6,063 nucleotides of DNA from JAGLOK01 sp023139005 (GTDB lineage: Bacteria > Bacillota > Clostridia > Christensenellales > UMGS416): the NCBI GenBank assembly GCA_030637745.1, contig DAOWFX010000064.1, positions 1 to 6,063 on the forward strand, written 5' to 3'. Positions within the stretch are counted from its first letter, which is position 1. The number at the start of each line of letters is the position of its first letter. The notes under the pieces were generated by a model. The model did no database searches and had not been told where the DNA came from. It worked only from the letters and a program-made list of their open reading frames with translations. A program made the translations under genes and the position numbers. This document shows positions 1 to 5,519 of this stretch, piece after piece.

Positions 1-90
1 GGAATCCTTGCTTTGTTTTTTACTACCATGTGTTACACATCATTGTTCAACCTACAATTACTTAACTTAAATCATCAATTTGTTTTGTGA

Positions 91-123
91 ACTGAGTAAT
101 GCTGATAGCATATTATTCTCAGT
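91..123. repeat. Interrupted hairpin upstream of the left-hand genes
   Basis: ACTGAG (91-96) pairs with CTCAGT (118-123). Inside, ATGCT (99-103) pairs with AGCAT (107-111) around a GAT loop, leaving a small internal loop. It begins one base after a TGA at 88-90 that closes an open frame running in from the left edge, so it could be a weak terminator of an upstream gene. There is no proper T-tract, only TTCTTTTA at about 129-136. It could equally be an operator for the genes that follow. The function is unknown. Confidence 0.35.
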
Positions 124-157
124 AACAGTTCTTTTATCGAATTACAAAAGATAGACA

Positions 158-268
158 TTGAAAAACTTCCTTTTCATAGCATCAGTAGTAGTATTACTTG
201 TTGTTTATATTCCGCTGTACTACACTATAGAAGACGACTTGCTACAAATGCAGTATAAAGGAGAATAA
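158..268 (+). CDS. Possible 36-residue single-pass membrane peptide
   Basis: This is an open frame starting at TTG (158-160) and ending TAA (266-268), one base before the ATG of the CruF-like gene. The peptide starts MKN, runs through about 20 hydrophobic residues (roughly 4-24, rich in Val, Leu, Ile and Tyr), and ends in a charged tail (EDDLLQMQYKGE). This layout looks like a real one-helix membrane peptide. Its last codons (Lys-Gly-Glu-stop) contain the AAAGGAG ribosome binding site of the next gene, so the two could be translationally coupled. Against it, the start is TTG, no good Shine-Dalgarno sequence precedes it (only AAAAG at about 146-150), and an in-frame stop at 152-154 rules out a longer form. 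It could also be a remnant of a longer gene or a chance frame. I do not recognise a family. Confidence 0.4.
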   Translation: MKNFLFIASVVVLLVVYIPLYYTIEDDLLQMQYKGE

Positions 269-269
269 T

Positions 270-1151
270 ATGTTGTTATCCAAGCATTCAAATAAGATAG
301 TTTGGGCTGCTATTATTGTTTTCGCTGTCACCAATTTTTTGGTTGGAATGTCGTCGGATGGAGATTTCATCACAGCAGTTTCACCGTTTTTGTTAATCGG
401 TGCATTTATTATTGTTGTGGGAGACCACGGTATCAAACGCTATGGGATGGAAGCTTTCATAATGTTTTTCATTATTTCCTCAGTTGTCAGTTGGTCGTAT
501 GAATCGTTAAGCATCGTTTCGGGGGTTCCATTTGGGAACTATCATTACGCTGATCTTTTTACCCCCAAATTGGGTGCAGTGCCAATAATGATTATGCCGG
601 CGTATTTTGCAGTAGGGTACATTGCATGGACTATTGCACATCTATTGAATGGTAAGTTAACCAAGGCAATGGATAAAAAATCTTTATTCATAATTCCTCT
701 AACCGCATCATTCTTGATGGTGATGTGGGACCTTGTTATGGATCCATCAAGAGCAACCATAGACAAAGCATGGATTTGGGAGGATGGCGGGGCATACTTT
801 GGCGTGCCACTTACCAACTACATTGGATGGTTCATTTGCGTTTATACTATATTCTTAATTTTTGCTTTCTATTTACGATTTACACAAAAAATGAACCTGC
901 AAAATGATATCGAAATAACAAAAAGAGCATATTGGCTGCAACCTGTTTTATTATATGGCGCACTACTGCTTGAATATGTTGCTATGGCAATCTTTAAAGA
1001 TAATGTGTTGGTACAGTCTTTGGACTCCCATGGGTGGTGGACCGGAGACATTTATAAGTCCACAGTAGTAGTCGGCATCATGACGATGGGCTTTGTTGTC
1101 TTTTTATGTGTAATAAAACTGTTTAATTCGGGGAAATGCAGCAAAAAGTAA
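270..1151 (+). CDS. CruF/DUF422-type carotenoid biosynthesis membrane protein
   Basis: This 293-residue integral membrane protein resembles the carotenoid-synthesis family PF04240, which includes the C50 carotenoid hydratase CruF. Characterised members add water across terminal double bonds of acyclic carotenoids; the substrate here is unknown. About eight membrane segments can be drawn, near residues 12-28, 36-52, 60-80, 103-125, 137-153, 178-202, 223-243 and 262-285. Family-like motifs are E78 followed by GVPFGNYHY (85-93), then WDLVMDP (153-159), WIWEDGG (168-174), YFGVP (176-180), and N183 with GW (186-187). The start is firm because AAAGGAG (257-263) lies six bases before ATG. Length is normal for the family. 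It stands alone, with no phytoene synthase, desaturase, glycosyltransferase or cyclase gene nearby, so the pathway role is inferred from family only. No convincing promoter was found; a TATTAT at 111-116 is a weak candidate -10. The neighbour on the right is convergent. Confidence 0.8.
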   Translation: MLLSKHSNKIVWAAIIVFAVTNFLVGMSSDGDFITAVSPFLLIGAFIIVVGDHGIKRYGMEAFIMFFIISSVVSWSYESLSIVSGVPFGNYHYADLFTPKLGAVPIMIMPAYFAVGYIAWTIAHLLNGKLTKAMDKKSLFIIPLTASFLMVMWDLVMDPSRATIDKAWIWEDGGAYFGVPLTNYIGWFICVYTIFLIFAFYLRFTQKMNLQNDIEITKRAYWLQPVLLYGALLLEYVAMAIFKDNVLVQSLDSHGWWTGDIYKSTVVVGIMTMGFVVFLCVIKLFNSGKCSKK

Positions 1152-1200
1152 ACTTCACGCCTGGGAGCGCGCATTACATATCAATTAACAAAACGATGAA

Positions 1201-1240
1201 TTACCATTTTGGGTTGCAAAGGAATCCGGTGAAATGGTAA
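1201..1240. terminator. Inverted repeat between convergent genes, possible bidirectional terminator
   Basis: TTACCATTT (1201-1209) is perfectly complementary to AAATGGTAA (1232-1240). The 22-nt interior can form a second short stem, GGGTT (1211-1215) with AATCC (1223-1227), containing one G-U pair. It sits between the ends of the convergent CruF-like gene (stop at 1151) and kinase gene (stop at 1253), where a shared terminator is expected. No strong T-tract follows on either strand, and a second small stem (TAAGA 1238-1242 with TCTTA 1246-1250) competes for the right arm. Terminator function is inferred from position. Confidence 0.4.
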
Positions 1241-1252
1241 GAGGATCTTAAC

Positions 1253-3523
1253 TCACACATCCATATCATCATCATAGTCATACGGTAGCAGCACAATAAA
1301 GCGCGTATACTTGTTTTCTTCTGATTCTACAATGATTTCACCAAGGTGCTCTTTGACGATACCGTAGCTAATGGAAAGACCCAGCCCTGTTCCTCTGTCC
1401 TTGCCTTTGGTTGTGAAGAATGGATCGAAGATTCTGTCTATTAAGTCTTCTTTTATGCCGACACCAAAGTCTTCGACAGTGAGCTTTAGCCAATCGTGTC
1501 CATCGCGCTTTTGTAGGACACAGCTGAGGTTGATAATCTTATTATCATCATATTCAGGGTATCTATCATTCAACGAATCACGTGAGTTGGTTAGCAGGTT
1601 CATAATGATCTGCTGAATTTGCTGGCTTTGACATCTTATTTTTGGTAGATTATCTTCAATATCCACATTCAACTGAATCTGATCATGTTTGATGAAAGTA
1701 TTCACCAGAGATAGCGTCTGAGAGATTACATCGCTGATGTCTGCTTCGATATGCTCGCGTCTTGTGTGTTTTGAAAAATTCAAAAGATTTTTTACGATCT
1801 CTGCAACGCGATGGGTTTCGTGAATGATTTCTTTTGCATACTCTACAATGGTCGGATCATCACTTGCAGTATCTAAGATTATCTGTCCATAGTTTAGTAT
1901 GCCGTTAATGGGATTATTAATCTCATGTGCTACGCCACTTGCCAAAGTGCCTATGGACTCTAATTTCTGATGGTTAACCAGAATGGACCGCGTTGATTCT
2001 CTTTCGGCCTCTAGCTTTTTCTTTTCGGAAATATCACTATAGTTAATCAACAAACCACCAATTATCGGATCATCGATCATATTTCTTGCAGATAGGTGTA
2101 TATATTTATAGCTATTGTCTTTGCATAAATACCGATATTCTATTTCTTTTAATTGGTTCGGATGCTTGAGCAAATCTTCATATTCACCTTTAACATACTC
2201 ATAATCATCGGGATGTGTTCTTAAAAAAGAGGATGTATTATTGAGTTCATTTGGCTGCCATCCGTAAAGTCTAGTAATATTTTCGCTGGTATAGATTGTT
2301 GTACCGTCTTTTCCTATTATTCCAATAACATCTGTAATATTGGCAATTAAGCTCTTTTGTTTCATTTCATTTTCGAGTATGGTCTCTGCAAACTGTTTGT
2401 TTTCCGTTATATCATTGGATACGACCATAATGTATTCTATGGTGTCGCTATCCCCTGCAACGGGGACTATGGTCGTATGATACCAAATCTTATCTCCTTT
2501 TAAGTTGACCAACGGGGATTCTTGTGTGATGGCTTTGCCGTTCTTTTTTGCTTGTGCTAAATCCTTTATCATAGTGGACTTGAATGAGTCCGGTAAGAAA
2601 TCAAAAGGGTAGAGGGCATTGTAATACGGAGCTATGTCATCAATAGCAAGGTCTTTGATACCTGCACTGCTTATATATTGTAGATTGAAATCAAGATCCA
2701 AAATAATGGTACACACCGGAGAGAACTCAAGCCATGTGCGAAGCTGTTTCTCTGATTTTCTGAGACTCTCTTCTGCTCTTTTTCTTTCGGTAATGTCTAT
2801 CAAGTCTGTCATGAAGTATAGCGGTTTACCATCTGCGCCTCTACGTACTGTTGTGTGGACATCAGCCCACATGATGCTACCATCCTTTTTAAAAAATCTC
2901 TTGATAAAATTGGTGGAATCTCTTTCGCCGCTTATCACCTTATTGATAGCCTGCTGATTGCTTTCAATATCATCTGGGTGGGTCATTGCCTGCCATCTCA
3001 TCCCCTGCAGCTCTTCTCTTGAGTATCCAAGCATTTTGCAAAACGCGTCGTTTACATTGACTTGGCCTGCGGGCGTTGTAAAAGACTTGCTAACGACTGA
3101 GTTGTCGAAAACATACTTGAACTTCTCTTCACTTTCAAATAATGTTTGCTCGGATTCTCTTGCTGCTGTGACATCACTGAAAAGTGCTATAAAATAATCC
3201 TTTTTTGGCGAATATGCTTTTATCTTATAATATTTCTCAAATGAATGTGAATACTGTATTGTTTCTTTTTCAGTATTGTTGAGCGTAACTTCTCCATAGA
3301 ACTGAATCCAATCAAACTGATCATCAACTATGTTTGGATGAATATCTAGTATCGTTTTTCCAATACATGCATCTTTTTTAAGCCCTGTAAAATCTTCAAA
3401 CGCAGGATTTACATCGATATACTCATAGTTGATCGGTTCACCCTTTTTGTTGTAGATCATCTTATGATATGCATAGCCTACCGGTGAGTTGTCGAGAACG
3501 GATTTGTAGAAATTATCACTCAT
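1253..3523 (-). CDS. Soluble multi-PAS sensor histidine kinase
   Basis: This 756-residue protein is predicted to autophosphorylate on histidine in response to signals read by PAS domains. Four PAS or PAS-like modules lie near residues 5-118, 131-247, 255-374 and 386-500. Each ends in a PAC-like signature (DVTAARE 117-123, DITERKRAEE 243-252, DITENK 371-376, DISEKKK 497-503). The kinase core has the H-box GVAHEINNPINGI (530-542, His533), an N-box MNLLTNSRDSL (641-651, key Asn646), a G1 box DFGVGI (685-690), an F-box FDPFFTTK (699-706) and a G2 box GTGLGLSIS (711-719). All catalytic motifs are intact. There is no signal peptide or membrane segment, so it should be cytosolic, and there is no fused receiver domain. 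It ends in an acidic tail (DYDDDMDV). The start is supported by AAAGGAG (3531-3537 on the opposite strand), seven bases upstream. No response regulator gene is adjacent, so it is an orphan kinase. Ligand and target cannot be deduced. Confidence 0.93.
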   Translation of the reverse strand: MSDNFYKSVLDNSPVGYAYHKMIYNKKGEPINYEYIDVNPAFEDFTGLKKDACIGKTILDIHPNIVDDQFDWIQFYGEVTLNNTEKETIQYSHSFEKYYKIKAYSPKKDYFIALFSDVTAARESEQTLFESEEKFKYVFDNSVVSKSFTTPAGQVNVNDAFCKMLGYSREELQGMRWQAMTHPDDIESNQQAINKVISGERDSTNFIKRFFKKDGSIMWADVHTTVRRGADGKPLYFMTDLIDITERKRAEESLRKSEKQLRTWLEFSPVCTIILDLDFNLQYISSAGIKDLAIDDIAPYYNALYPFDFLPDSFKSTMIKDLAQAKKNGKAITQESPLVNLKGDKIWYHTTIVPVAGDSDTIEYIMVVSNDITENKQFAETILENEMKQKSLIANITDVIGIIGKDGTTIYTSENITRLYGWQPNELNNTSSFLRTHPDDYEYVKGEYEDLLKHPNQLKEIEYRYLCKDNSYKYIHLSARNMIDDPIIGGLLINYSDISEKKKLEAERESTRSILVNHQKLESIGTLASGVAHEINNPINGILNYGQIILDTASDDPTIVEYAKEIIHETHRVAEIVKNLLNFSKHTRREHIEADISDVISQTLSLVNTFIKHDQIQLNVDIEDNLPKIRCQSQQIQQIIMNLLTNSRDSLNDRYPEYDDNKIINLSCVLQKRDGHDWLKLTVEDFGVGIKEDLIDRIFDPFFTTKGKDRGTGLGLSISYGIVKEHLGEIIVESEENKYTRFIVLLPYDYDDDMDV

Positions 3524-3635
3524 AGTTATACTCCTTTTGAAGTATGTACATAATCTATGTTAGCAATTTATGAAATGTTGATGACAACTTTTTATACAGG
3601 AAGATGTCATAAAACAATTTTTTTTTCTACGTTAT
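3524..3635 (-). promoter_or_regulatory. Leader region of the histidine kinase mRNA
   Basis: From the predicted promoter to the kinase start codon is about 105 nt of leader. It contains a run of A residues just after the likely start site, an ATGACA/TGTCAT inverted repeat (3581-3586 with 3605-3610) and a perfect 10-bp palindrome, TATGTACATA (3543-3552), just upstream of the ribosome binding site. No known riboswitch is recognised. The palindrome or the dyad could be a regulator site or an RNA hairpin; either reading is inference. Confidence 0.3.
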
Positions 3636-3664
3636 ATTATACTCCCTAGTTGATATTATTTCAA
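3636..3664 (-). promoter_or_regulatory. Sigma-A-type promoter of the histidine kinase
   Basis: Read on the minus strand, TTGAAA (3659-3664) is followed after exactly 17 bases by TATAAT (3636-3641). That is 5/6 and 6/6 matches to consensus at optimal spacing. It lies 27 bases beyond the GtrA-family stop codon, so the kinase is probably transcribed independently of that gene. A weaker alternative -10, TATAAA (3591-3596), has only a poor -35 at 15 bases. Confidence 0.7.
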
Positions 3665-3690
3665 AAGGAAATGTAAAATTAAAACAAATC

Positions 3691-4146
3691 CTACACCGTT
3701 TCCTCCACTTCCTTTTTCGCTAAGTCATTGGTATTGATAGACTTTCTGAAGACAACAAAGCGTGTGAATGTAAACTCGGTGATGAAGTTGATAACCATGG
3801 TACCGATGAGCACAATATATTCATTCCACTGGAGATAGATGAGTGCGTTACCCCACCATGTTGATAGTGGCGTAAAGAGGCAGTAATATCCGAACACTTG
3901 CATCATCGCAAAGGGAATGTTTTTTGCAGACTTAAATGTGAAACGTCGGTTGACGGTGAAGTTATATACAACAGAAAGCGTCAAAGCTATTAAATAACTG
4001 GGCCAATAGGGAAGCTGGGTCAGTTCATTGAGCAGTGTGAAGCTGATAATCTGAATGATGCCTGCGGTGATAGAAAACATCGTGAACTTTAAGAACTGGA
4101 TGAAATTTTGCTTTGGAGTGAGTTGTGCGGGGACTTGGTTTTCCAT
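3691..4146 (-). CDS. GtrA-family four-helix membrane protein
   Basis: This 151-residue protein matches the GtrA-like family (PF04138). These small inner-membrane proteins are often involved in moving undecaprenyl-linked sugars across the membrane or in modifying cell-surface polysaccharides. Four hydrophobic segments lie near residues 19-39, 47-63, 79-101 and 109-128. Family-typical basic/aromatic motifs follow helix 2 (NFTVNRRFTF, 62-71) and helix 4 (FTRFVVFRK, 127-135). The size is typical. The start is supported by an AAAGAGGT Shine-Dalgarno sequence just upstream (plus-strand ACCTCTTT, 4151-4158). The hydrophilic tail (136-151) is Lys/Glu-rich. No glycosyltransferase of the GtrB type is adjacent, so the lipid-linked sugar it might handle is unknown. 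No clear terminator follows before the kinase promoter. Confidence 0.88.
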   Translation of the reverse strand: MENQVPAQLTPKQNFIQFLKFTMFSITAGIIQIISFTLLNELTQLPYWPSYLIALTLSVVYNFTVNRRFTFKSAKNIPFAMMQVFGYYCLFTPLSTWWGNALIYLQWNEYIVLIGTMVINFITEFTFTRFVVFRKSINTNDLAKKEVEETV

Positions 4147-4188
4147 TTGGACCTCTTTTTCGTGATAAAATTATAATAATATTGATCT

Positions 4189-4219
4189 ATTATAGTATTT
4201 TAGATGCATTGTTTGTCTA
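4189..4219 (-). promoter_or_regulatory. Candidate promoter of the GtrA-family gene
   Basis: On the minus strand, TAGACA (4214-4219) precedes a perfect TATAAT (4189-4194). The -35 matches 5/6, but the 19-base spacer is longer than ideal. A short dyad, ATCTA (4185-4189) with TAGAT (4201-4205), overlaps the -10. It lies just downstream, in the minus direction, of the 4234-4408 palindromic element. Confidence 0.45.
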
Positions 4220-4233
4220 TATTTAAGTAAAAA

Positions 4234-4408
4234 AAGGGGGTGTCCCAGATTAGCGCAAACGCATTTTTACAGGAGTAAAAATGACTTTCGGTGTCGCGCA
4301 AATTTCAAATTTCGGTCATTTATGTCAAATAAACTTCCTTTTTTGAAATATGCTTAATCACCGCCTTGCATCTAATCTGAAACACCTAAGGGGCTGGGAC
4401 AGCCCCTT
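4234..4408. mobile_element. MITE-like palindromic element or structured RNA, about 175 bp
   Basis: The ends are inverted repeats: AAGGGGGTGTCCCAG (4234-4248) matches the complement of 4394-4408 at 14 of 15 positions. The left end also pairs with an inner right arm (4239-4253 with 4372-4386, 13 of 15). Nested inside are GCAA/TTGC (4255-4258 with 4366-4369), a perfect hairpin at 4262-4283, CGGTG/CACCG (4289-4293 with 4359-4363) and an 11-of-12 stem (4298-4309 with 4342-4353). The ordered complementarity over the whole length is far beyond chance. GGGGCTGTCCC-like ends recall termini of some Firmicutes insertion sequences (IS1182-like, from memory), which suggests a non-autonomous relic. No target-site duplication or transposase is visible. 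Read on the minus strand the element ends CCCCC then seven Ts, so it may also end the DUF937 transcript. Confidence 0.6.
4262..4283. repeat. Perfect 9-bp hairpin inside the palindromic element
   Basis: CATTTTTAC (4262-4270) and GTAAAAATG (4275-4283) are exact inverted repeats around an AGGA loop (4271-4274). It would form a side arm on the left half of the larger fold. The loop plus the following G reads AGGAG, five bases before the ATG at 4281. That ATG opens a frame of only 21 codons and is not annotated as a gene. Confidence 0.6.
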
Positions 4409-4411
4409 CTT
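4388..4411. terminator. GC-rich hairpin downstream of the DUF937 gene
   Basis: A nine-base-pair stem, AAGGGGCTG (4388-4396) with CAGCCCCTT (4400-4408), closes a GGA loop. It begins 21 bases after the DUF937 stop codon in the minus direction and is the obvious candidate for its terminator. In that direction only AGGTGTTTC follows, so the U-tract is poor; plus-strand TTCTT (4407-4411) is slightly better. Its outer arm doubles as the terminal repeat of the palindromic element. Confidence 0.55.
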
Positions 4412-4429
4412 GTACATATTCTTAAGCTT

Positions 4430-5011
4430 TTAAAACAAGTCGTCCAACAGTCCGCCGAGGCCGCCACCGGAATCTCCTGAGTTGCCACCACCGAGTAGTC
4501 CTGTGACCATGCCGATGAGATCGCTTGCGCCACCGCCTGTGAAGCTTTGCATGAGGGTTGAAGTGAGCCCCGAAATGCCGGAAGCGTTGAGGTTATTGTC
4601 TTCTTTTTGCTTGCCCAAAAATCCCATGATGATGGGACCCAGTGCGCTTAGAAGGTTACCGCTTTGCTTAGATGAGATGCCTGCCTTTTTGCCCAATTGC
4701 TGGGTTACAGCATCGGTGTTGTCACCGAAGATATGGCCAATGATTTTCTTGCCATCGCCCAAATCAATGTTGCTAAAGTCGCCGCTTTTAATATCGTCTA
4801 AGATAGAGCCATTGTGTTTGCCAAGTGCCTTATCCAGTGACAGTGCACCTTCTTTGTTATTACTATTTTGGTTGAGTCCCTCAAGTATTGCAGGTAAGCC
4901 CGCTTCGACTGCCTTGCCTACTGCGCCTTTGTCCATGTTGAGCTTTTCTGCAAGCTTGTTGACGTTGCCGCCACTCATTACTTGATCTAAAATTCCTTTT
5001 AATAAATCCAT
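4430..5011 (-). CDS. DUF937-family (YidB-like) protein
   Basis: This 193-residue soluble protein resembles the DUF937 family (PF06078), whose function is not established. The N-terminal half is helical with Asn/Lys-rich linkers. The family core includes DGKKIIGHIFG (86-96) and LSALGPIIMGFLGKQ (121-135). The C-terminus is a low-complexity glycine-rich tail (159-193) ending in GGLGGLLDDLF, which repeats the GxLGGL/DLF style of the family. There is no signal peptide or clear membrane helix. The start is firm because AAGGAG on the minus strand lies five bases before ATG. A GC-rich hairpin follows the stop. Third positions look more GC-rich than in its neighbours, which may reflect higher expression, but I did not measure this. 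Physiological role unknown; related proteins are annotated only by domain. Confidence 0.85.
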   Translation of the reverse strand: MDLLKGILDQVMSGGNVNKLAEKLNMDKGAVGKAVEAGLPAILEGLNQNSNNKEGALSLDKALGKHNGSILDDIKSGDFSNIDLGDGKKIIGHIFGDNTDAVTQQLGKKAGISSKQSGNLLSALGPIIMGFLGKQKEDNNLNASGISGLTSTLMQSFTGGGASDLIGMVTGLLGGGNSGDSGGGLGGLLDDLF

Positions 5012-5039
5012 TTATTCTCCTTATATAGTACTTATGTTT

Positions 5040-5067
5040 ATATTATTTATACGTTATATTATTTCAA
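5040..5067 (-). promoter_or_regulatory. Candidate promoter of the DUF937 gene
   Basis: On the minus strand, TTGAAA (5062-5067) is followed after 16 bases by TAATAT (5040-5045). The -35 is 5/6 and the -10 only 4/6. The same -35 block, TTTGAAATAATAT, also occurs in the kinase promoter. The region is very AT-rich, so other -10 choices are possible. Confidence 0.35.
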
Positions 5068-5116
5068 ATCCTGACTAAATAACTTATATTTCAAGTTTAG
5101 CATATATTTATAATGT

Positions 5117-5140
5117 GTGCAATTGTTATTTTCGTTGCAC
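5117..5140. repeat. Inverted repeat in the divergent intergenic region
   Basis: GTGCAA (5117-5122) and TTGCAC (5135-5140) form a perfect 6-bp dyad with a 12-base interior. It lies between the divergent DUF937 and 55-residue genes. It could be an operator or a minor hairpin; no protein can be assigned. Confidence 0.25.
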
Positions 5141-5173
5141 CGGAGCGAATTTTGTGGCATTATAAAGCAGTAA

Positions 5174-5182
5174 TGGTATAGA
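5174..5182 (+). promoter_or_regulatory. Candidate extended -10 for the 55-residue gene
   Basis: TGGTATAGA (5174-5182) fits the TGn-extended -10 pattern, with TATAGA matching 4/6. No good -35 lies 16-18 bases upstream. A TATAAT at 5187-5192 is an alternative, also without a -35. The gap to the start codon leaves a leader of about 27 nt. Confidence 0.3.
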
Positions 5183-5215
5183 AGATTATAATAAATAAAT
5201 TTATCGGAGGATAAT

Positions 5216-5383
5216 ATGAGACGCGATTATAGAAAATCATTGAAGGAAAAGCAAGATGATGAAATAAAAAGAAAAAAACGTATCCAGGCGAAGATACAAA
5301 AAGCAGAACAATTAAAAAAACAAACGCCGAGTGATGCGGTAGAGGAGAAGGATACAGACAAGAAAGAACCTGAAGCAAAGTAA
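5216..5383 (+). CDS. Small Lys/Glu-rich protein, 55 residues, unknown function
   Basis: ATG at 5216 is preceded by GGAGG (5206-5210) with a five-base spacer, and TAA at 5381-5383 is followed 23 bases later by an intrinsic terminator. Together these make a complete small transcription unit. The product starts MRRDYRKSLKEKQDDEIKRK and is almost entirely charged or polar: Lys/Arg-rich over residues 1-36, then acidic and basic mixed (43-55), with one Thr-Pro-Ser break near 37-39. It is probably a single long helix or is disordered, with no membrane segment and no cysteines. The basic first half could bind nucleic acid or an acidic partner, but this is only inference. I recognise no family. It is divergent from the DUF937 gene. 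The opposite strand also has open frames here, but they lack ribosome binding sites and are shadows. Confidence 0.75.
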   Translation: MRRDYRKSLKEKQDDEIKRKKRIQAKIQKAEQLKKQTPSDAVEEKDTDKKEPEAK

Positions 5384-5406
5384 AGTACGACAACTATAGC
5401 ATAATG

Positions 5407-5431
5407 AGAGACCATCGTTGGATGGTCTTTT
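5407..5431 (+). terminator. Intrinsic terminator after the 55-residue gene
   Basis: AGACCATC (5409-5416) pairs perfectly with GATGGTCT (5421-5428) around a GTTG loop, and the stem extends by a G-U and an A-U pair. It is followed by TTT-A-G-TTT, a usable T-rich tail. It cleanly separates the small gene from the repressor gene downstream. Confidence 0.8.
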
Positions 5432-5519
5432 AGTTTGCCTAAAAAAACTTGCAGTGCACTCGGTGTAATCAGCGTTAAGATGGATTATTTGTTGTATGAT
5501 ATAGAATAAAAGAAAGTTG

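Noticed and set aside
1..29. Minus-strand start at 27-29 reading off the left edge
   Set aside because: Only nine codons are visible and there is no ribosome binding site before it.
1..90. Open frame from the left edge to TGA at 88-90, possibly the tail of an upstream gene
   Set aside because: All three forward frames stay open for at least 60 bases here, so openness is uninformative. The 29 codons show no recognisable motif.
545..817. Minus-strand 90-codon frame inside the CruF-like gene
   Set aside because: It is antisense to a conserved coding sequence, with no ribosome binding site and no recognisable product.
2634..3197. Two consecutive plus-strand frames opposite the kinase PAS region
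   Set aside because: They mirror the kinase coding frame, have no start signals and resemble no known protein.
4281..4346. 21-codon frame with AGGAG inside the palindromic element as a real gene
   Set aside because: It is very short, its start codon is buried in a perfect hairpin and no family is recognisable. It is kept only as a finding.
4220..4425. Target-site duplication flanking the palindromic element
   Set aside because: Bases outside both ends (TTAAGTAAAAA on the left, CTTGTACATATT on the right) show no matching direct repeat, so recent transposition cannot be claimed.
4482..4985. Long plus-strand open frame opposite the DUF937 gene
   Set aside because: It is antisense to a well-supported gene, lacks a ribosome binding site, and its Pro/Ser/Leu-rich product is what a Gly/Asp/Lys-rich gene gives in reverse.
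5160..5415. Minus-strand Phe/Leu/Ser-rich frames opposite the 55-residue gene
   Set aside because: They look hydrophobic only because they are the reverse of a Lys/Glu-rich gene, and they cross that gene's terminator. The plus-strand gene has the ribosome binding site.
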